Of a stretch of DNA of 64,000 bases, positions 43,969 through 53,240 are shown one piece after another. Under the pieces are notes generated by a model, which was given only the letters and a program-made list of their open reading frames with translations, made no database searches and was not told the origin of the DNA. Numbering within the stretch: the stretch's first letter is position 1; the number at the start of each line of letters is the position of its first letter. The position numbers and the translations under genes were made by a program. Origin of the DNA: an uncultured Kiloniellaceae bacterium (lineage in GTDB: Bacteria; Pseudomonadota; Alphaproteobacteria; Kiloniellales; Kiloniellaceae); contig CANLSF010000002.1 in NCBI GenBank assembly GCA_947493695.1, positions 124,001 to 188,000 of the forward strand, read 5' to 3'.

Positions 43969-45477
43969 TCATCCTCCAGGGCGCAGCCGCATAGCGAAGC
44001 GTTTAATGGTGGGAATCTGGCTCAAAATCAGCACCACATTCAAGGTCAGCAGGATGGCGGCACCGGGCCGGGAGACGAAAACCGAGAGATCTCCGTCGGA
44101 AATCAGCAGGGATCTACGGAAGGTCTCATCAAACAGACCGCCCAGAATCACGCCGATGACCAGAGGAGCAATCGGATAGTGCATTGCGTTCATGGCATAG
44201 GCCACGAAGCCGACACCGATCATCAGGAATAAATCGTTGATCCCGCCGCCGACCGAGAAGGAACCGATGGTGGTCAGGACCATGACGACGGGCAGGAACA
44301 CGGTTTGCGGGATGCGCAGGATGGTGATGAAGACACGGGCGGTGAAAAGGCCCATCAGCAGCATGGTCAGCGACGCCAGGACCAGAATCGCGACCACGTG
44401 CAGGATCAATGCCGGATCGATGGTCGGACCGGGAATGACGTTGTTGATCTTCAAGGCCCCCAACAGAGCGGCAGCGGGTGGCGAACCGGGGATGCCCAGG
44501 ACAAGAAGCGGAATCAAAGCGCCACCAATCGCCGCGTTGTTTGCGGCCTCGGCGCTGATCAGACCGTCTTTGGAGCCCTGGCCGAACTTATGGCCTTCTT
44601 TCGACGCGGCTTTGCCAACACCGTAAGACACCCAGCCCGCGACGTCCTCGCCAACCCCGGGCAACGCCCCGACGCCGGTTCCGATTGCACCTGAACGCAG
44701 GATGGTCGGCATACGCCGCACCACTTCCCCGATCTCCGGCGCGATGCGGCCGACCTTCGGTGCCTTACCGGCCATAATAGCGTGGCGGGCGCCCTCCATG
44801 ATCTGTGGGATCGCAAAAGCGCCCATGAGGACCGGCACCACCTGGAAGCCTGATAGCAGGTAGGACCATTCGAAGACGTAGCGCTCCTCGGACAAGAGCG
44901 GATCAAGTCCGACCATCGCCATCGCCAGTCCGATCAATCCGGAAATCCAGCCCTTGATGACGAGATCCTTGGACATCAGCGTGCCCGAGAGCAAGATACC
45001 GAAGAGTGCGAGCAAAGCCTTTTCCGGTGAGGCGATGTTCTTGGAGACCGCCAGCAGGACCCAGACGAAAATCAGCAGGCAAAAGGTCCCGAACAATGTG
45101 CCGATGAAGGAGGCGGTCGTGGTGAGCCCGAGCGCTTCGCCGCCTTTGCCCTGCTTGGTCAGCGGATAGCCGTCCATCGCCGTTGCAGCAGACGCGGCTG
45201 TGCCTGGAATGTTGAGCAGAATAGAGGGATAGGACCCGCCGTAGATCGCCCCCACATAGGCGCCGATCAACGCAATCAGTGCCTGATCGAGCGGGAACTT
45301 ATTTCCGAAAAAGCCGGTGAGAATGGTTACTGCAAGCGTCGCCGTAAGTCCGGGCAAGGCACCGAACACGATCCCCAGAAAAACCGAAGGAATGAGATAG
45401 AAATAGGTAACCGGGTCCAGGACCAAAGCAATCAGCGAGGTGGAAAACCCGGCAAGCTGCGTGATGACAAATTCCAT
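43969..45477 (-). CDS. tctA: Tripartite tricarboxylate transporter, large membrane subunit
   Basis: The 502-residue protein has the TctA layout with about 11-12 membrane segments. Typical motifs are GIVFGALPGLTATLAVTILT, GAIYGGSYPSILLNIPGTAA and the second-half equivalents GVGALPGVGEDVAGW and LVLGIPGSPPAAAL. It forms the channel with TctB. The start at 45477 lies two bases after the tctB stop. Together with TctB and TctC it imports a carboxylate; the substrate is unproven. Confidence 0.92.
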   Translation of the reverse strand: MEFVITQLAGFSTSLIALVLDPVTYFYLIPSVFLGIVFGALPGLTATLAVTILTGFFGNKFPLDQALIALIGAYVGAIYGGSYPSILLNIPGTAASAATAMDGYPLTKQGKGGEALGLTTTASFIGTLFGTFCLLIFVWVLLAVSKNIASPEKALLALFGILLSGTLMSKDLVIKGWISGLIGLAMAMVGLDPLLSEERYVFEWSYLLSGFQVVPVLMGAFAIPQIMEGARHAIMAGKAPKVGRIAPEIGEVVRRMPTILRSGAIGTGVGALPGVGEDVAGWVSYGVGKAASKEGHKFGQGSKDGLISAEAANNAAIGGALIPLLVLGIPGSPPAAALLGALKINNVIPGPTIDPALILHVVAILVLASLTMLLMGLFTARVFITILRIPQTVFLPVVMVLTTIGSFSVGGGINDLFLMIGVGFVAYAMNAMHYPIAPLVIGVILGGLFDETFRRSLLISDGDLSVFVSRPGAAILLTLNVVLILSQIPTIKRFAMRLRPGG

Positions 45478-45479
45478 TG

Positions 45480-46238
45480 TTACTTCCCCTGAAACAACGG
45501 CTTCACCGTCACATAGTAGTGGTATTCGATCTGTTTGAAGAACAGCCCTGTGCGGTTCGGCACGTTCTGCCGGAAGCCGAAGGCCATCGCCAGGACGAGG
45601 ATCAGTGGACAGAGAACGGCGACGACCGGCGTGATACGCACAACGGTCTTGCCATCTGGATCGCGCCGCGCCCGCCAGAACATAACTGCGGTCAGGATGA
45701 CGAAAGCAACGAGCGTGACCCAATCGTCATCATGCGGTTTCGCCCATTGGTCCCGACCGAAATGAACGATCGTGGCGTAGAGCGCAGGCACCGCGATCGC
45801 AATACTGCTGATCAGCATGGCCACCCGAGAACCCCCGTGGAAACCCCAGATGAGGCAGGTGATCATCAGCGCAGAACCGATGATGAAATCGACCCGCGGC
45901 ACCAGACCGAAAATATAACAAACCAGAATGACGGCAATCGCCGCCAGTCGCTTGAGCTCGGCAGAATCCAGTCCAACACTCACGGCGCTCAACGCACGCC
46001 CTGCCCCACCGTCACGAATTGCGACGGCCAGAAGCACAAGGGAGAGTAAGAGAAGCGAGCCAAAGATTCCGAAGGGAACCAGCGCGGCCGAGTTATACCA
46101 CTCGGCTGAGTCGACCCCGGCTGCTTTACTGTCGAGAAAAGGAATATCCGTGGTCTGGATCAGGAAAAAGATGCTGACCGCCAGGAGCACAAGCGCAGTC
46201 CAAAAGTCCCGCGTGCGGAGAACCGCTTTATCGTCCAT
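45480..46238 (-). CDS. tctB: Tripartite tricarboxylate transporter, small membrane subunit
   Basis: The 252-residue protein has four or so membrane helices in the TctB pattern, including ALVLLAVSIFFLIQTTDIPF near the N-terminus. It is longer than the usual roughly 150-residue TctB, with an added C-terminal membrane/loop region (about residues 150-250). It stands between tctA and tctC. ATG 46238 is preferred over GTG 46241. Confidence 0.85.
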   Translation of the reverse strand: MDDKAVLRTRDFWTALVLLAVSIFFLIQTTDIPFLDSKAAGVDSAEWYNSAALVPFGIFGSLLLLSLVLLAVAIRDGGAGRALSAVSVGLDSAELKRLAAIAVILVCYIFGLVPRVDFIIGSALMITCLIWGFHGGSRVAMLISSIAIAVPALYATIVHFGRDQWAKPHDDDWVTLVAFVILTAVMFWRARRDPDGKTVVRITPVVAVLCPLILVLAMAFGFRQNVPNRTGLFFKQIEYHYYVTVKPLFQGK

Positions 46239-46436
46239 CACTATTGCTTTCGAACGCGATCTACAGGCCGGCTCCGGGCTGCGATCCTGACCGACCTACC
46301 TGGTCGAAGCGGATCGCATTCCCGAAACCGGCCTGCATCTCAGTATCGATAAGTCGTCGGTCTAGACCGGATCATGGTTTGACGGAGCCCGCTTCGCGAT
46401 TCCATCTAAACCTGATCTGATCTGATCCGGGACGGC

Positions 46437-47444
46437 TTATGGCTTTGGAATACCCAGTGTGGCAGGATCGACTTTCGCTGCCTTGAGATCCCAAAGAGTC
46501 CAGGCAAAGGTGCTTTCCAGCTTGGCGAAGATCGCCGAAGCTTCTGCACCGGACTGACCGGAGACGTCGTAGTTGTTGGCCTTTGCCCACTTGGCAACGA
46601 CGTCGGAAGCAATCGCTTTGTCAAAAGCCTCGGTCAGCTTTGCTTTTGCGTCGTCAGAGGCAGAAGCGTGAATGGCGAAGCCGATGGCCTGCTTCAGAGG
46701 CAGGTACTTGTCCAAACCATCGTAGACGGAGAAGGCAGATGGAATGTCTTTGCCTTCAAAGGTCACAGCATCCGGCGTCAGCATCGCAAGCGGTTTCAAC
46801 TGACCACCTTTGATCAGGGGAGCCTGTTCGGCAAGCGAGGTCACGACCAGCGCAACTTCACCGGCGATGGCTGCTTCCTGTCCGGGTGCGGAGCCCTTGT
46901 AGGGAACGAACTTGAACTTGCTGCCGGAACCATTCTCGATGGCCAGCAGGTTGAGGTGATGGATCGAGCCGGAACCCGAAGCGGCGGCGGGAATGGTACC
47001 CGGTGCAGCCTTGGCGGCGTCAACCAGCTCCTGCAGCGTGTTGTAAGGCGAATTGGCCGGAACCGAAATCAGGTCCGGGGAACCGCCAACTATGAAGGGA
47101 TGCCAGAATTCAAACTTCTTGTCCCAACCGCCCTGTACAGCTGCAGTTACGTTGGACTCTGACAAACCGACCAGGGTGTAGCCGTCATCCGGCTGGTTCA
47201 TGACGTAGATCATGCCGTTGGAGCCGGCAACACCACCGGTCTGGTTGGTGACGCTGATGCCGACCGGCAGATGCTTTTCCATCTCAGCCATGATCATGCG
47301 GTTGATTGAGTCTGTGCCCCCACCGGCGCCCCATACAACAGCGGTCGTAATATCGCGGAAGGGATATTCCTGGGCCTGAACGGCGGACCCCATTGCCATC
47401 AGGACGGCAGCAGCTGTGCCGAGTTTCAAAAATGTGCGTCTCAT
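46437..47444 (-). CDS. tctC: Tripartite tricarboxylate transporter binding protein
   Basis: The 335-residue protein has a signal peptide ending near GSAVQAQEYPF. It shows the TctC fold, with WGAGGGTDSINRMIMAEMEK and VTNQTGGVAGSNGMIYVMNQ. It binds the substrate in the periplasm for TctA/TctB. CGGAGGAAAAC precedes the ATG. A 198-base gap separates it from tctB, enough for a promoter or attenuator. Upstream, a dyad at 47484 resembles one in front of the Dpp/glyoxalase operon. Confidence 0.92.
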   Translation of the reverse strand: MRRTFLKLGTAAAVLMAMGSAVQAQEYPFRDITTAVVWGAGGGTDSINRMIMAEMEKHLPVGISVTNQTGGVAGSNGMIYVMNQPDDGYTLVGLSESNVTAAVQGGWDKKFEFWHPFIVGGSPDLISVPANSPYNTLQELVDAAKAAPGTIPAAASGSGSIHHLNLLAIENGSGSKFKFVPYKGSAPGQEAAIAGEVALVVTSLAEQAPLIKGGQLKPLAMLTPDAVTFEGKDIPSAFSVYDGLDKYLPLKQAIGFAIHASASDDAKAKLTEAFDKAIASDVVAKWAKANNYDVSGQSGAEASAIFAKLESTFAWTLWDLKAAKVDPATLGIPKP

Positions 47445-47908
47445 GTTTTCCTCCGAGTAAGCGGGTATTTTTTTGTATAATTTAATGTATGCATTGATGT
47501 ATTTGTTGTCAAACGCGTTAAATATAGTTACTAACTGATGCAATGGCACAGAAGTTGTCAACGCGCGTTCGGGGGAGAAGAATCGTTGCCTTAGCGGCGA
47601 AAAAACGGCTGAACTCTGCCAAAAACAGACCCCAATCGCTTGAGACGTTTTGATGCTTTTGGCATCGCTCTATGGTCAGAAATCTCGAAGAATTCTGCCT
47701 GGAACCCGATGTCCCTCCCAGGAAGGGCAAGGCATCTCGAAAGGTCGATGGTGGCTTCCTGTTGGCGGAACATCTTGCAGATTCCACCCATCGAGCGCAT
47801 CGTTGACGCTAGACTGGGTAAGAATCGATCCGGTGTCGGGAAAAGAAAAAACAAGCCGGAACGGCGCGCGTAGCAGAAGCCTGACAGGGCCGCGAAATTG
47901 GGGTGAGA
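47445..47908. other. Divergent regulatory region, tctC and GntR
   Basis: No gene is visible in these 464 bases. The tctC-proximal part is AT-rich, with a candidate operator at 47484-47504. The GntR-proximal part is GC-rich without strong repeats. Confidence 0.4.
47484..47504. promoter_or_regulatory. Candidate GntR operator before tctC
   Basis: AATGTATGCATTGATGTATT contains ATGCAT and two ATGTAT half-sites in the same orientation. It is close in sequence and layout to AATGTATACACAGTGTATGT at 60677 near the Dpp/glyoxalase operon. It sits about 40 bases upstream of the tctC start. Inference only. Confidence 0.4.
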
Positions 47909-48613
47909 ATGAGTCTAGAAACAGATGTGCCGCCAAGGCTGGAGAGCGACGCGAAGGGAAAATCGAGCACCCAGGTCGCAATCGAAATCATCAAGAAGCT
48001 CATCCTGGAGAATCAGCTTCCGGCGGGTTCGAGCCATCTGGAAAGCGAGTTGGCCAAGCGCCTTGGCATGTCCCGCACGCCCATTCGTGAAGCAACCCTG
48101 ATCCTGGAAGCCCAGGGCCTTCTGGAGGTCAAGCCGCGCCGGGGCGTGAAGATACTGACCCTCTCTACGGACGACATGAACGAGATCTATCAGATCCTCA
48201 CCGAACTGGAGGGTCTGTCGGCAGAGCTGGCCGCGAAGAAGGAGTTGAGCGACAAGGACTTCGCAACGGCGGAGCACGCCATCGCCAACATGGATAAGGC
48301 GCTGGAGCTCGACGAGCGCGAAGCCTGGGCCATCGCCGACGAGGTCTTTCACAACGAACTCATTCGCCTGGGCGGCAACTCGCGCATTGCCGGGATTGTC
48401 GAGATGTACAACGACCAGGTCCGGCGTGTCCGGGCGTTAACGCTCTATCTGCGGCCCAGCCCCACCAAGTCGAACGACGACCATCGCAACGTCCTGCGGG
48501 CCATCCGCGCGGGCGATCCGGAACGCGCCCGTTCTCTCCACACCGCCCATCGGGTGCAGGCCGGAAAAATTCTGACGGAACTCCTGCAGAAATTCGGCTT
48601 TCATCACGTTTAA
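47909..48613 (+). CDS. FCD-domain GntR transcriptional regulator
   Basis: The 234-residue protein has a wHTH at about residues 15-80 (SELAKRLGMSRTPIREATLI, then LLEVKPRRGVKILTL). An FCD domain carries DEVFHNELI, DDHRNVLRAI and LHTAHRV. ATG 47909 (GGGTGAGA upstream) is preferred over GTG 47903. It is divergent from tctC and convergent with the dihydropyrimidinase gene. It likely controls one or both neighbouring operons. Confidence 0.88.
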   Translation: MSLETDVPPRLESDAKGKSSTQVAIEIIKKLILENQLPAGSSHLESELAKRLGMSRTPIREATLILEAQGLLEVKPRRGVKILTLSTDDMNEIYQILTELEGLSAELAAKKELSDKDFATAEHAIANMDKALELDEREAWAIADEVFHNELIRLGGNSRIAGIVEMYNDQVRRVRALTLYLRPSPTKSNDDHRNVLRAIRAGDPERARSLHTAHRVQAGKILTELLQKFGFHHV

Positions 48614-48636
48614 GGCAAAACGTCAGCCCTCGCGGG

Positions 48637-50100
48637 TTATAGAATCTCCGCGCCGAAGTTCCGCGCCGGATCGGTCTCGGGCGCAAGCTGGCCAAGCGGC
48701 GTGGCAAATTCCGAGGTCTCGCGCGCCAGAAATTCCCCTGAGCCCGGTTCAACGTGCAGCGTGTTATCGCTGACGACCACGCGGCCCCGGTTAATCACGG
48801 TCGTTGGCCAGCCGGTTATCTTCTTGCCTTCATAAGGTGTGTAGCCCGCCAGATCGTGCAGGTCCGCATAGCGTATCGTGCGCTCCAGATCCGGGTCCCA
48901 GATCGCAAGATCCGCGTCTGCGCCGATGGCGATGGTGCCCTTGCGCGGAAAGAGACCATAGAGCCGCGCGACATTGGTCGAGGTCACCTCTACAAACTTG
49001 TGGATATCGATCCGGCCTTTGCGGACGCCTTCGGAAAACAACAGCGGCATGCGCAGTTCGATCCCGGGCACACCGTTGGCGATCTTCGGGAAGGGCGGGT
49101 TTGGACCGGCACTCAGCTTCCCCTTGTCATCAAAGCTGTAGGGAGAATGATCGGAGGAAAAGACCTGGAAGGTTCCATTCTGCAGCCCGCGCCAGACCGC
49201 CTCCTGGGCCTGTTCGTCGCGTGGCGGCGGGCTGCAACAGAACTTCGCCCCTTCCATACCCTGACGATCCAGGTCTTCAACAGTGAGGAAGAGATACTGC
49301 GGGCAGGTCTCGCCGTAAATCTTGAGGCCCTGATCTTGCGCCTTGCGGATTTCGGAGGTCGCCTCTTCCGAGGAGACATGCACGATCAGTAGCGGCGTAT
49401 CGACCAGCTGCGCCAGGGCGATGGCCCGATGGGTCGCTTCACTCTCCCCAAGGCGACTGTGGCTGACCGCGTGGTACTTGGGGGCGACGTTGTTTTTGTC
49501 GACCAGCTTTTCGGTCAGCCAACGGATCATCTCGTGGTTTTCCGCATGGACCATAACCAACGCCCCTTCCCGCCGCGCGGTCGAGAGCACCTCCAGCATC
49601 TGGCGGTCGTCGAGACGCAGCGCATCGTAGGTCATGTAAACCTTGAAAGAGGTGAAACCGTCCTTGATCAGCGCCGGCAGCTCCTGTCCCAGAACTTCAG
49701 GCGTCGGGTCGGAGACGATCAGGTGGTAGGCATAATCGATAACTGACTTGGGCGCGGCGCAGGCGTGATAGTCCTCGACCGTCTTGCGCAGGGAATCGCC
49801 ACGATGCTGGGCTGCAAAGGGGATGACCGTTGTGTTGCCGCCAAAGGCAGCGGAGATGGTCGCACTTTCAAAATCGTCGGAGGTCATCAGGCCGGAGGAG
49901 GATTTTTGCTCAATATGGCAATGACCTTCGATCCCGCCCGGCAAAACAAGCTTCCCTGACGCGTCGATATCACGATCGGCCGGGCCGAGTTGCTTGGCAA
50001 GGGCGACGATTTCGCCGTCTTTGATACCGATGTCGCAGGTCATCTTTGAAGCGGCTGTCACCGCCGTGCCGCCGCGCACCACCAGATCGAAATCACTCAT
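48637..50100 (-). CDS. hydA: Dihydropyrimidinase/hydantoinase
   Basis: The 487-residue amidohydrolase has the cyclic-amidase metal site complete: H60 and H62 (GIEGHCHIEQ), carboxylated Lys K153 (TSFKVYMTYD), H185 (VMVHAENHEM), H241 (LIVHVSSEE) and D317 (SSDHSPYSF). Enzymes of this family open six-membered dihydropyrimidine or five-membered hydantoin rings in the cytoplasm. It is followed upstream in the operon by a DapA-family enzyme and an Asp/Glu/hydantoin racemase, which favours hydantoin-like substrates. The stop is 23 bases from the convergent GntR. Confidence 0.92.
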   Translation of the reverse strand: MSDFDLVVRGGTAVTAASKMTCDIGIKDGEIVALAKQLGPADRDIDASGKLVLPGGIEGHCHIEQKSSSGLMTSDDFESATISAAFGGNTTVIPFAAQHRGDSLRKTVEDYHACAAPKSVIDYAYHLIVSDPTPEVLGQELPALIKDGFTSFKVYMTYDALRLDDRQMLEVLSTARREGALVMVHAENHEMIRWLTEKLVDKNNVAPKYHAVSHSRLGESEATHRAIALAQLVDTPLLIVHVSSEEATSEIRKAQDQGLKIYGETCPQYLFLTVEDLDRQGMEGAKFCCSPPPRDEQAQEAVWRGLQNGTFQVFSSDHSPYSFDDKGKLSAGPNPPFPKIANGVPGIELRMPLLFSEGVRKGRIDIHKFVEVTSTNVARLYGLFPRKGTIAIGADADLAIWDPDLERTIRYADLHDLAGYTPYEGKKITGWPTTVINRGRVVVSDNTLHVEPGSGEFLARETSEFATPLGQLAPETDPARNFGAEIL

Positions 50101-50139
50101 TCCCTTTTTCTCCGTCTCTCGAGTTCTTTTGAATCCGCA

Positions 50140-51087
50140 TTAGTTCAGGTCTTGCAGGCGGGTTGTCTGGCGTTCGATCAGCTTTTCCAGCTCGGCAATG
50201 TCCGTGGCGCTCAAACTGGGTCCGGGACGCCGCAGTTTGGACTGAGCAATGATACCACGCTTCGCCAGGGTGTATTTGCGCAGAGCCAAACCTAAACCGG
50301 GCTGCTGCTCGTAGCGAACCAGTGGCAGGTAAGCGTCGAAGACGTCACGGACGCGCTCCGTCTCACCGGCAGCATGCAAGCGGCAAATCTCGATCATCAT
50401 CTCGGGATAGGCAAAGCCGGTCATGGCGCCGTCCGCGCCGCGCGCCAGTTCTTCCGGCAGGAAGAGGCCGCCGTTGCCACAGAGGATCGAGATGCGCCTT
50501 GCGCCCTCGTCGCTCGCAGCGCGCAGGGCGGAGATTTTGGTCAGGCCCGGCCAGTCCTCGTGCTTCAGGCACACGCAGTTCGGCAGCTCCTCGACGATCT
50601 TCAGGATCACGGAGACCGGCACGAAGACATTGGTGACCAGAGGAAAATCCTGCAGCACGAAGGGCGTCATCTCACCGACCGTCTCGGACACCATGCGATA
50701 GTAGTTTACGATCTGCTCGTCCGACTTCAGGCTGGAGGGCGGTGCAATCATGACGCCGCTGGCGCCGTCACCCATCGCCATGTCGCTGAGCGCACCCATC
50801 TGGGCGAACCCGGCGGCGGAAACGCCGACGATGACCGGGACCCGCCCTTCGACCCGTGCCAGCACCCTCTGCACAAAGGCTTGAGATTCCTCCAGGGTCA
50901 GCTTCGGCGCCTCGCCCATCATCCCAAGCACAGTCAGACCGTCCGCGCCCTTCTCCAGAAAGAAGTCGACCATGCGGTCGGTGCTCTCCATATCCAACAC
51001 CCCATCCGCCGTGAAGGGCGTCGGTGCGATCACGTAGACACCCCGTGCCGCTTCCGTGAACTCCGCCTTCGTAGAGTCTGGCATCAT
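50140..51087 (-). CDS. DapA-family aldolase/lyase, atypical
   Basis: The 315-residue TIM-barrel protein is of the dihydrodipicolinate synthase/N-acetylneuraminate lyase family. Schiff-base K175 is present in NCVCLKHEDWP. Two canonical motifs differ: GTTGE is seen as GMMGEA (about residues 55-60), and the catalytic Tyr motif YNxP is replaced by LQDFP (about 145-149), so the usual proton-relay Tyr is absent. It should therefore not be assumed to make lysine precursors. It starts in ATGA overlap with the racemase gene. It probably cleaves or condenses a 2-keto intermediate of the local pathway. Confidence 0.85.
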   Translation of the reverse strand: MMPDSTKAEFTEAARGVYVIAPTPFTADGVLDMESTDRMVDFFLEKGADGLTVLGMMGEAPKLTLEESQAFVQRVLARVEGRVPVIVGVSAAGFAQMGALSDMAMGDGASGVMIAPPSSLKSDEQIVNYYRMVSETVGEMTPFVLQDFPLVTNVFVPVSVILKIVEELPNCVCLKHEDWPGLTKISALRAASDEGARRISILCGNGGLFLPEELARGADGAMTGFAYPEMMIEICRLHAAGETERVRDVFDAYLPLVRYEQQPGLGLALRKYTLAKRGIIAQSKLRRPGPSLSATDIAELEKLIERQTTRLQDLN

Positions 51088-51788
51088 CCTTGTTCCTCTC
51101 CTTGTCCGGTACGGTGAGACCAACCCAAGGCAATCTGACCCAGCGCCATCGCGGCTGCGGCCTGTGAGGGTTCGACCACCGGCAACCCGGTTTCTTTTTT
51201 TAATGTGTCCCTATAACGCGCCATACCAGCACATCCCATGATCAGAACGTTAGCTCCATGAGTCTCCCGCAGCGTCCGCCCGACATCGACCATCCGGGTC
51301 AGCGTGCGTGTCTCGTCGGAGAGCTCGGCCACGCCAAGACCAAGCGGCAGGTCGCCCGCCAGTCGGTCCATCACGCCCATGGCGCCGAAGTATCGCATGT
51401 GTCGTGGCACCGAGGGTGCCAGGATCGAGATAACGCCGAAACGCTGACCAAGGCTCATAGCCGTCAGAACCGCAGATTCAGCGATGCCCAGAACCGGTTT
51501 GCGGGTAGCATCGCGCAAGGCATGGAGGCCTGGGTCACCAAAGCAGGCGACCACAAAGCCAGCGGCGCTATTTTCCAAAGCAAGGCAATGGGCCAACAAA
51601 GGCGCAATGACGCCGTCTGCGTCCCGCTGGCTTTCGATACCCGGAGGTCCTTCAGCGAGCGTACGGCAGACGATAGGCAGTGACGTGTTTTGGCGCAGAG
51701 GCTCCATCGCCGCATCAATGCCCTCGGTCACCTTGGTCGAGGAGTTAGGATTGATTACGTAGAGCGTCTGCTCCGATGCGTTATTCAT
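51084..51788 (-). CDS. Asp/Glu/hydantoin racemase-family protein
   Basis: The 234-residue protein has the two-cysteine racemase site: C82 (VVACFGDPGL) and C186 (LIMGCAGMARY). These motifs are typical of hydantoin racemases within the Asp/Glu racemase superfamily. The N-terminal INPNSSTKVTEGID is also family-like. It overlaps the DapA-like gene by four bases and begins directly after the amidohydrolase stop, so all three are coupled. With a hydantoinase nearby, racemisation of 5-substituted hydantoins is plausible; maleate-isomerase-like reactions are another option. Confidence 0.88.
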   Translation of the reverse strand: MNNASEQTLYVINPNSSTKVTEGIDAAMEPLRQNTSLPIVCRTLAEGPPGIESQRDADGVIAPLLAHCLALENSAAGFVVACFGDPGLHALRDATRKPVLGIAESAVLTAMSLGQRFGVISILAPSVPRHMRYFGAMGVMDRLAGDLPLGLGVAELSDETRTLTRMVDVGRTLRETHGANVLIMGCAGMARYRDTLKKETGLPVVEPSQAAAAMALGQIALGWSHRTGQGEEQG

Positions 51789-53240
51789 TCAACTCTTCCC
51801 CTGCCTTGACTGCGCCGCGCCGAAAAAATCATCGGGCATGCCGAGTAAGTCCTCGGCATCGTTGCGCAGAATCATGCGCTCACATTCCAGCTGTGCGGCC
51901 TCCAGGACCGCCGTCTCATCGACCTTCACGGCCCGCCGGTCTTCCAGAACGACCTCGCCATTGACGATCACTGTATGGACATCATTGCCGTTGGCAAAGC
52001 AGACCGCACGATAAGCCGGCATATTAAGCGGGTAAAGATGTGGGCGAGCGAGGTCGAGAAGCAGGAGGTCCGCTTTCTTGCCGGGTTCCAGTGAGCCGAT
52101 GTCCTTTTCCATACCCAGCGCACGGGCTGCATCGATAGTCGCCATCGCCAGAACTTGACCCGGCGGCAGAACATCCGGGTCGCGAAAGTGCGCGCGGTGA
52201 TAATGCATACACTGCTGCATATGCCGGAACATATCGGAGGACCTGTCCGGGGCTGTCGCGTCCGAACCCAGCGCAACGGTCACGCCCGCCTCCATCAGTT
52301 CGGTCGCGGGACAGCGGCCCATGACCGAGGCAATGGCACTGGGGTTATGAGCGATCCTGGTGTCGGTCTCCGCACAAAGCGCGATTTCCGCTTCGCTGAT
52401 ATCGATGCAATGGCTGAGCAGCGCATCGGGACCGAGAATGCCCATCTGCTGCGCACGCTCGATCGACCCGCGCCAGTGACCGTCCTGGGTGAAGATCGTA
52501 CCGGTATCCCGTGACAACTGCCGGACCCGGCGGGTCTGTTCCATGGCCTCATCCATCAGCGCCGGGCCGAGTTCGTCGACGTGCTCGTTACGCAGCACTG
52601 GAGTTAGCAGAGCTACGGACATGCGCCCGTCATGGGTCCTGTGCCAGTTCTTCACCACCTGGGCAGAGGTCGCCAACTGGGTGTCGAAATCGATTTGCTT
52701 GTCACACCGGGTGTCGCCCTCCCAGTCCGCATAGCTGCGTGGATGGGGAGGACGTGTGGGGCCGATGGCCAGAATGCCGCGGACGCCGACAGAGAGCACC
52801 CCCTCGCAATGTGCCGCAGCGTGAACGGGATCGTCCGAGCGCATGATGGTATCGCCGCCACCCAACAAAGAAACGCCGCAGGTCACGCCGAAGCGCAGTC
52901 GCTCCAAAGCCGCCAGTTCAGCTTCCGCACGCCAGAATTCCGGTGTCGAGCCCGTGGTATAGACCCGCCCGCAGAGTTCTTCCCACGCGCCGAGCTTGTT
53001 TGCGCCCATGGACTTGATCAATCCATGACCGGCATGGGCATGTACATCGATCAGGCCCGGCAGGACCAGCTTGCGTGCGGCATCGATTTTCCGTGGCGCG
53101 TCATGGGTCGCCAGAATCTCATTCGTCGGCCCGACAGCAATCACACGATCACCCGTGATCGCGACCGCGCCGTCGTCGATGATGCGCCGGGCTGGATCCA
53201 TGGGGATCACGACACCGCCGTGAACGATCAGATCAGCCAT
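51789..53240 (-). CDS. COG0402-type amidohydrolase/deaminase
   Basis: The 483-residue protein has the HxH metal motif H67-x-H69 (GLIDVHAHAGHG), later GHWRGSIERAQ, LLSHCIDIS and RIAHNPSA, and the metal Asp in LGSDATAPDRSS. It belongs with SsnA, TrzN/AtzB and adenosine-type deaminases that act on C-N bonds. GGAGGAAAAGGCG precedes ATG 53240. It overlaps the signal-less binding protein gene by 8 bases. The substrate is probably a ring or amide compound imported by the Dpp system. Confidence 0.9.
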   Translation of the reverse strand: MADLIVHGGVVIPMDPARRIIDDGAVAITGDRVIAVGPTNEILATHDAPRKIDAARKLVLPGLIDVHAHAGHGLIKSMGANKLGAWEELCGRVYTTGSTPEFWRAEAELAALERLRFGVTCGVSLLGGGDTIMRSDDPVHAAAHCEGVLSVGVRGILAIGPTRPPHPRSYADWEGDTRCDKQIDFDTQLATSAQVVKNWHRTHDGRMSVALLTPVLRNEHVDELGPALMDEAMEQTRRVRQLSRDTGTIFTQDGHWRGSIERAQQMGILGPDALLSHCIDISEAEIALCAETDTRIAHNPSAIASVMGRCPATELMEAGVTVALGSDATAPDRSSDMFRHMQQCMHYHRAHFRDPDVLPPGQVLAMATIDAARALGMEKDIGSLEPGKKADLLLLDLARPHLYPLNMPAYRAVCFANGNDVHTVIVNGEVVLEDRRAVKVDETAVLEAAQLECERMILRNDAEDLLGMPDDFFGAAQSRQGKS

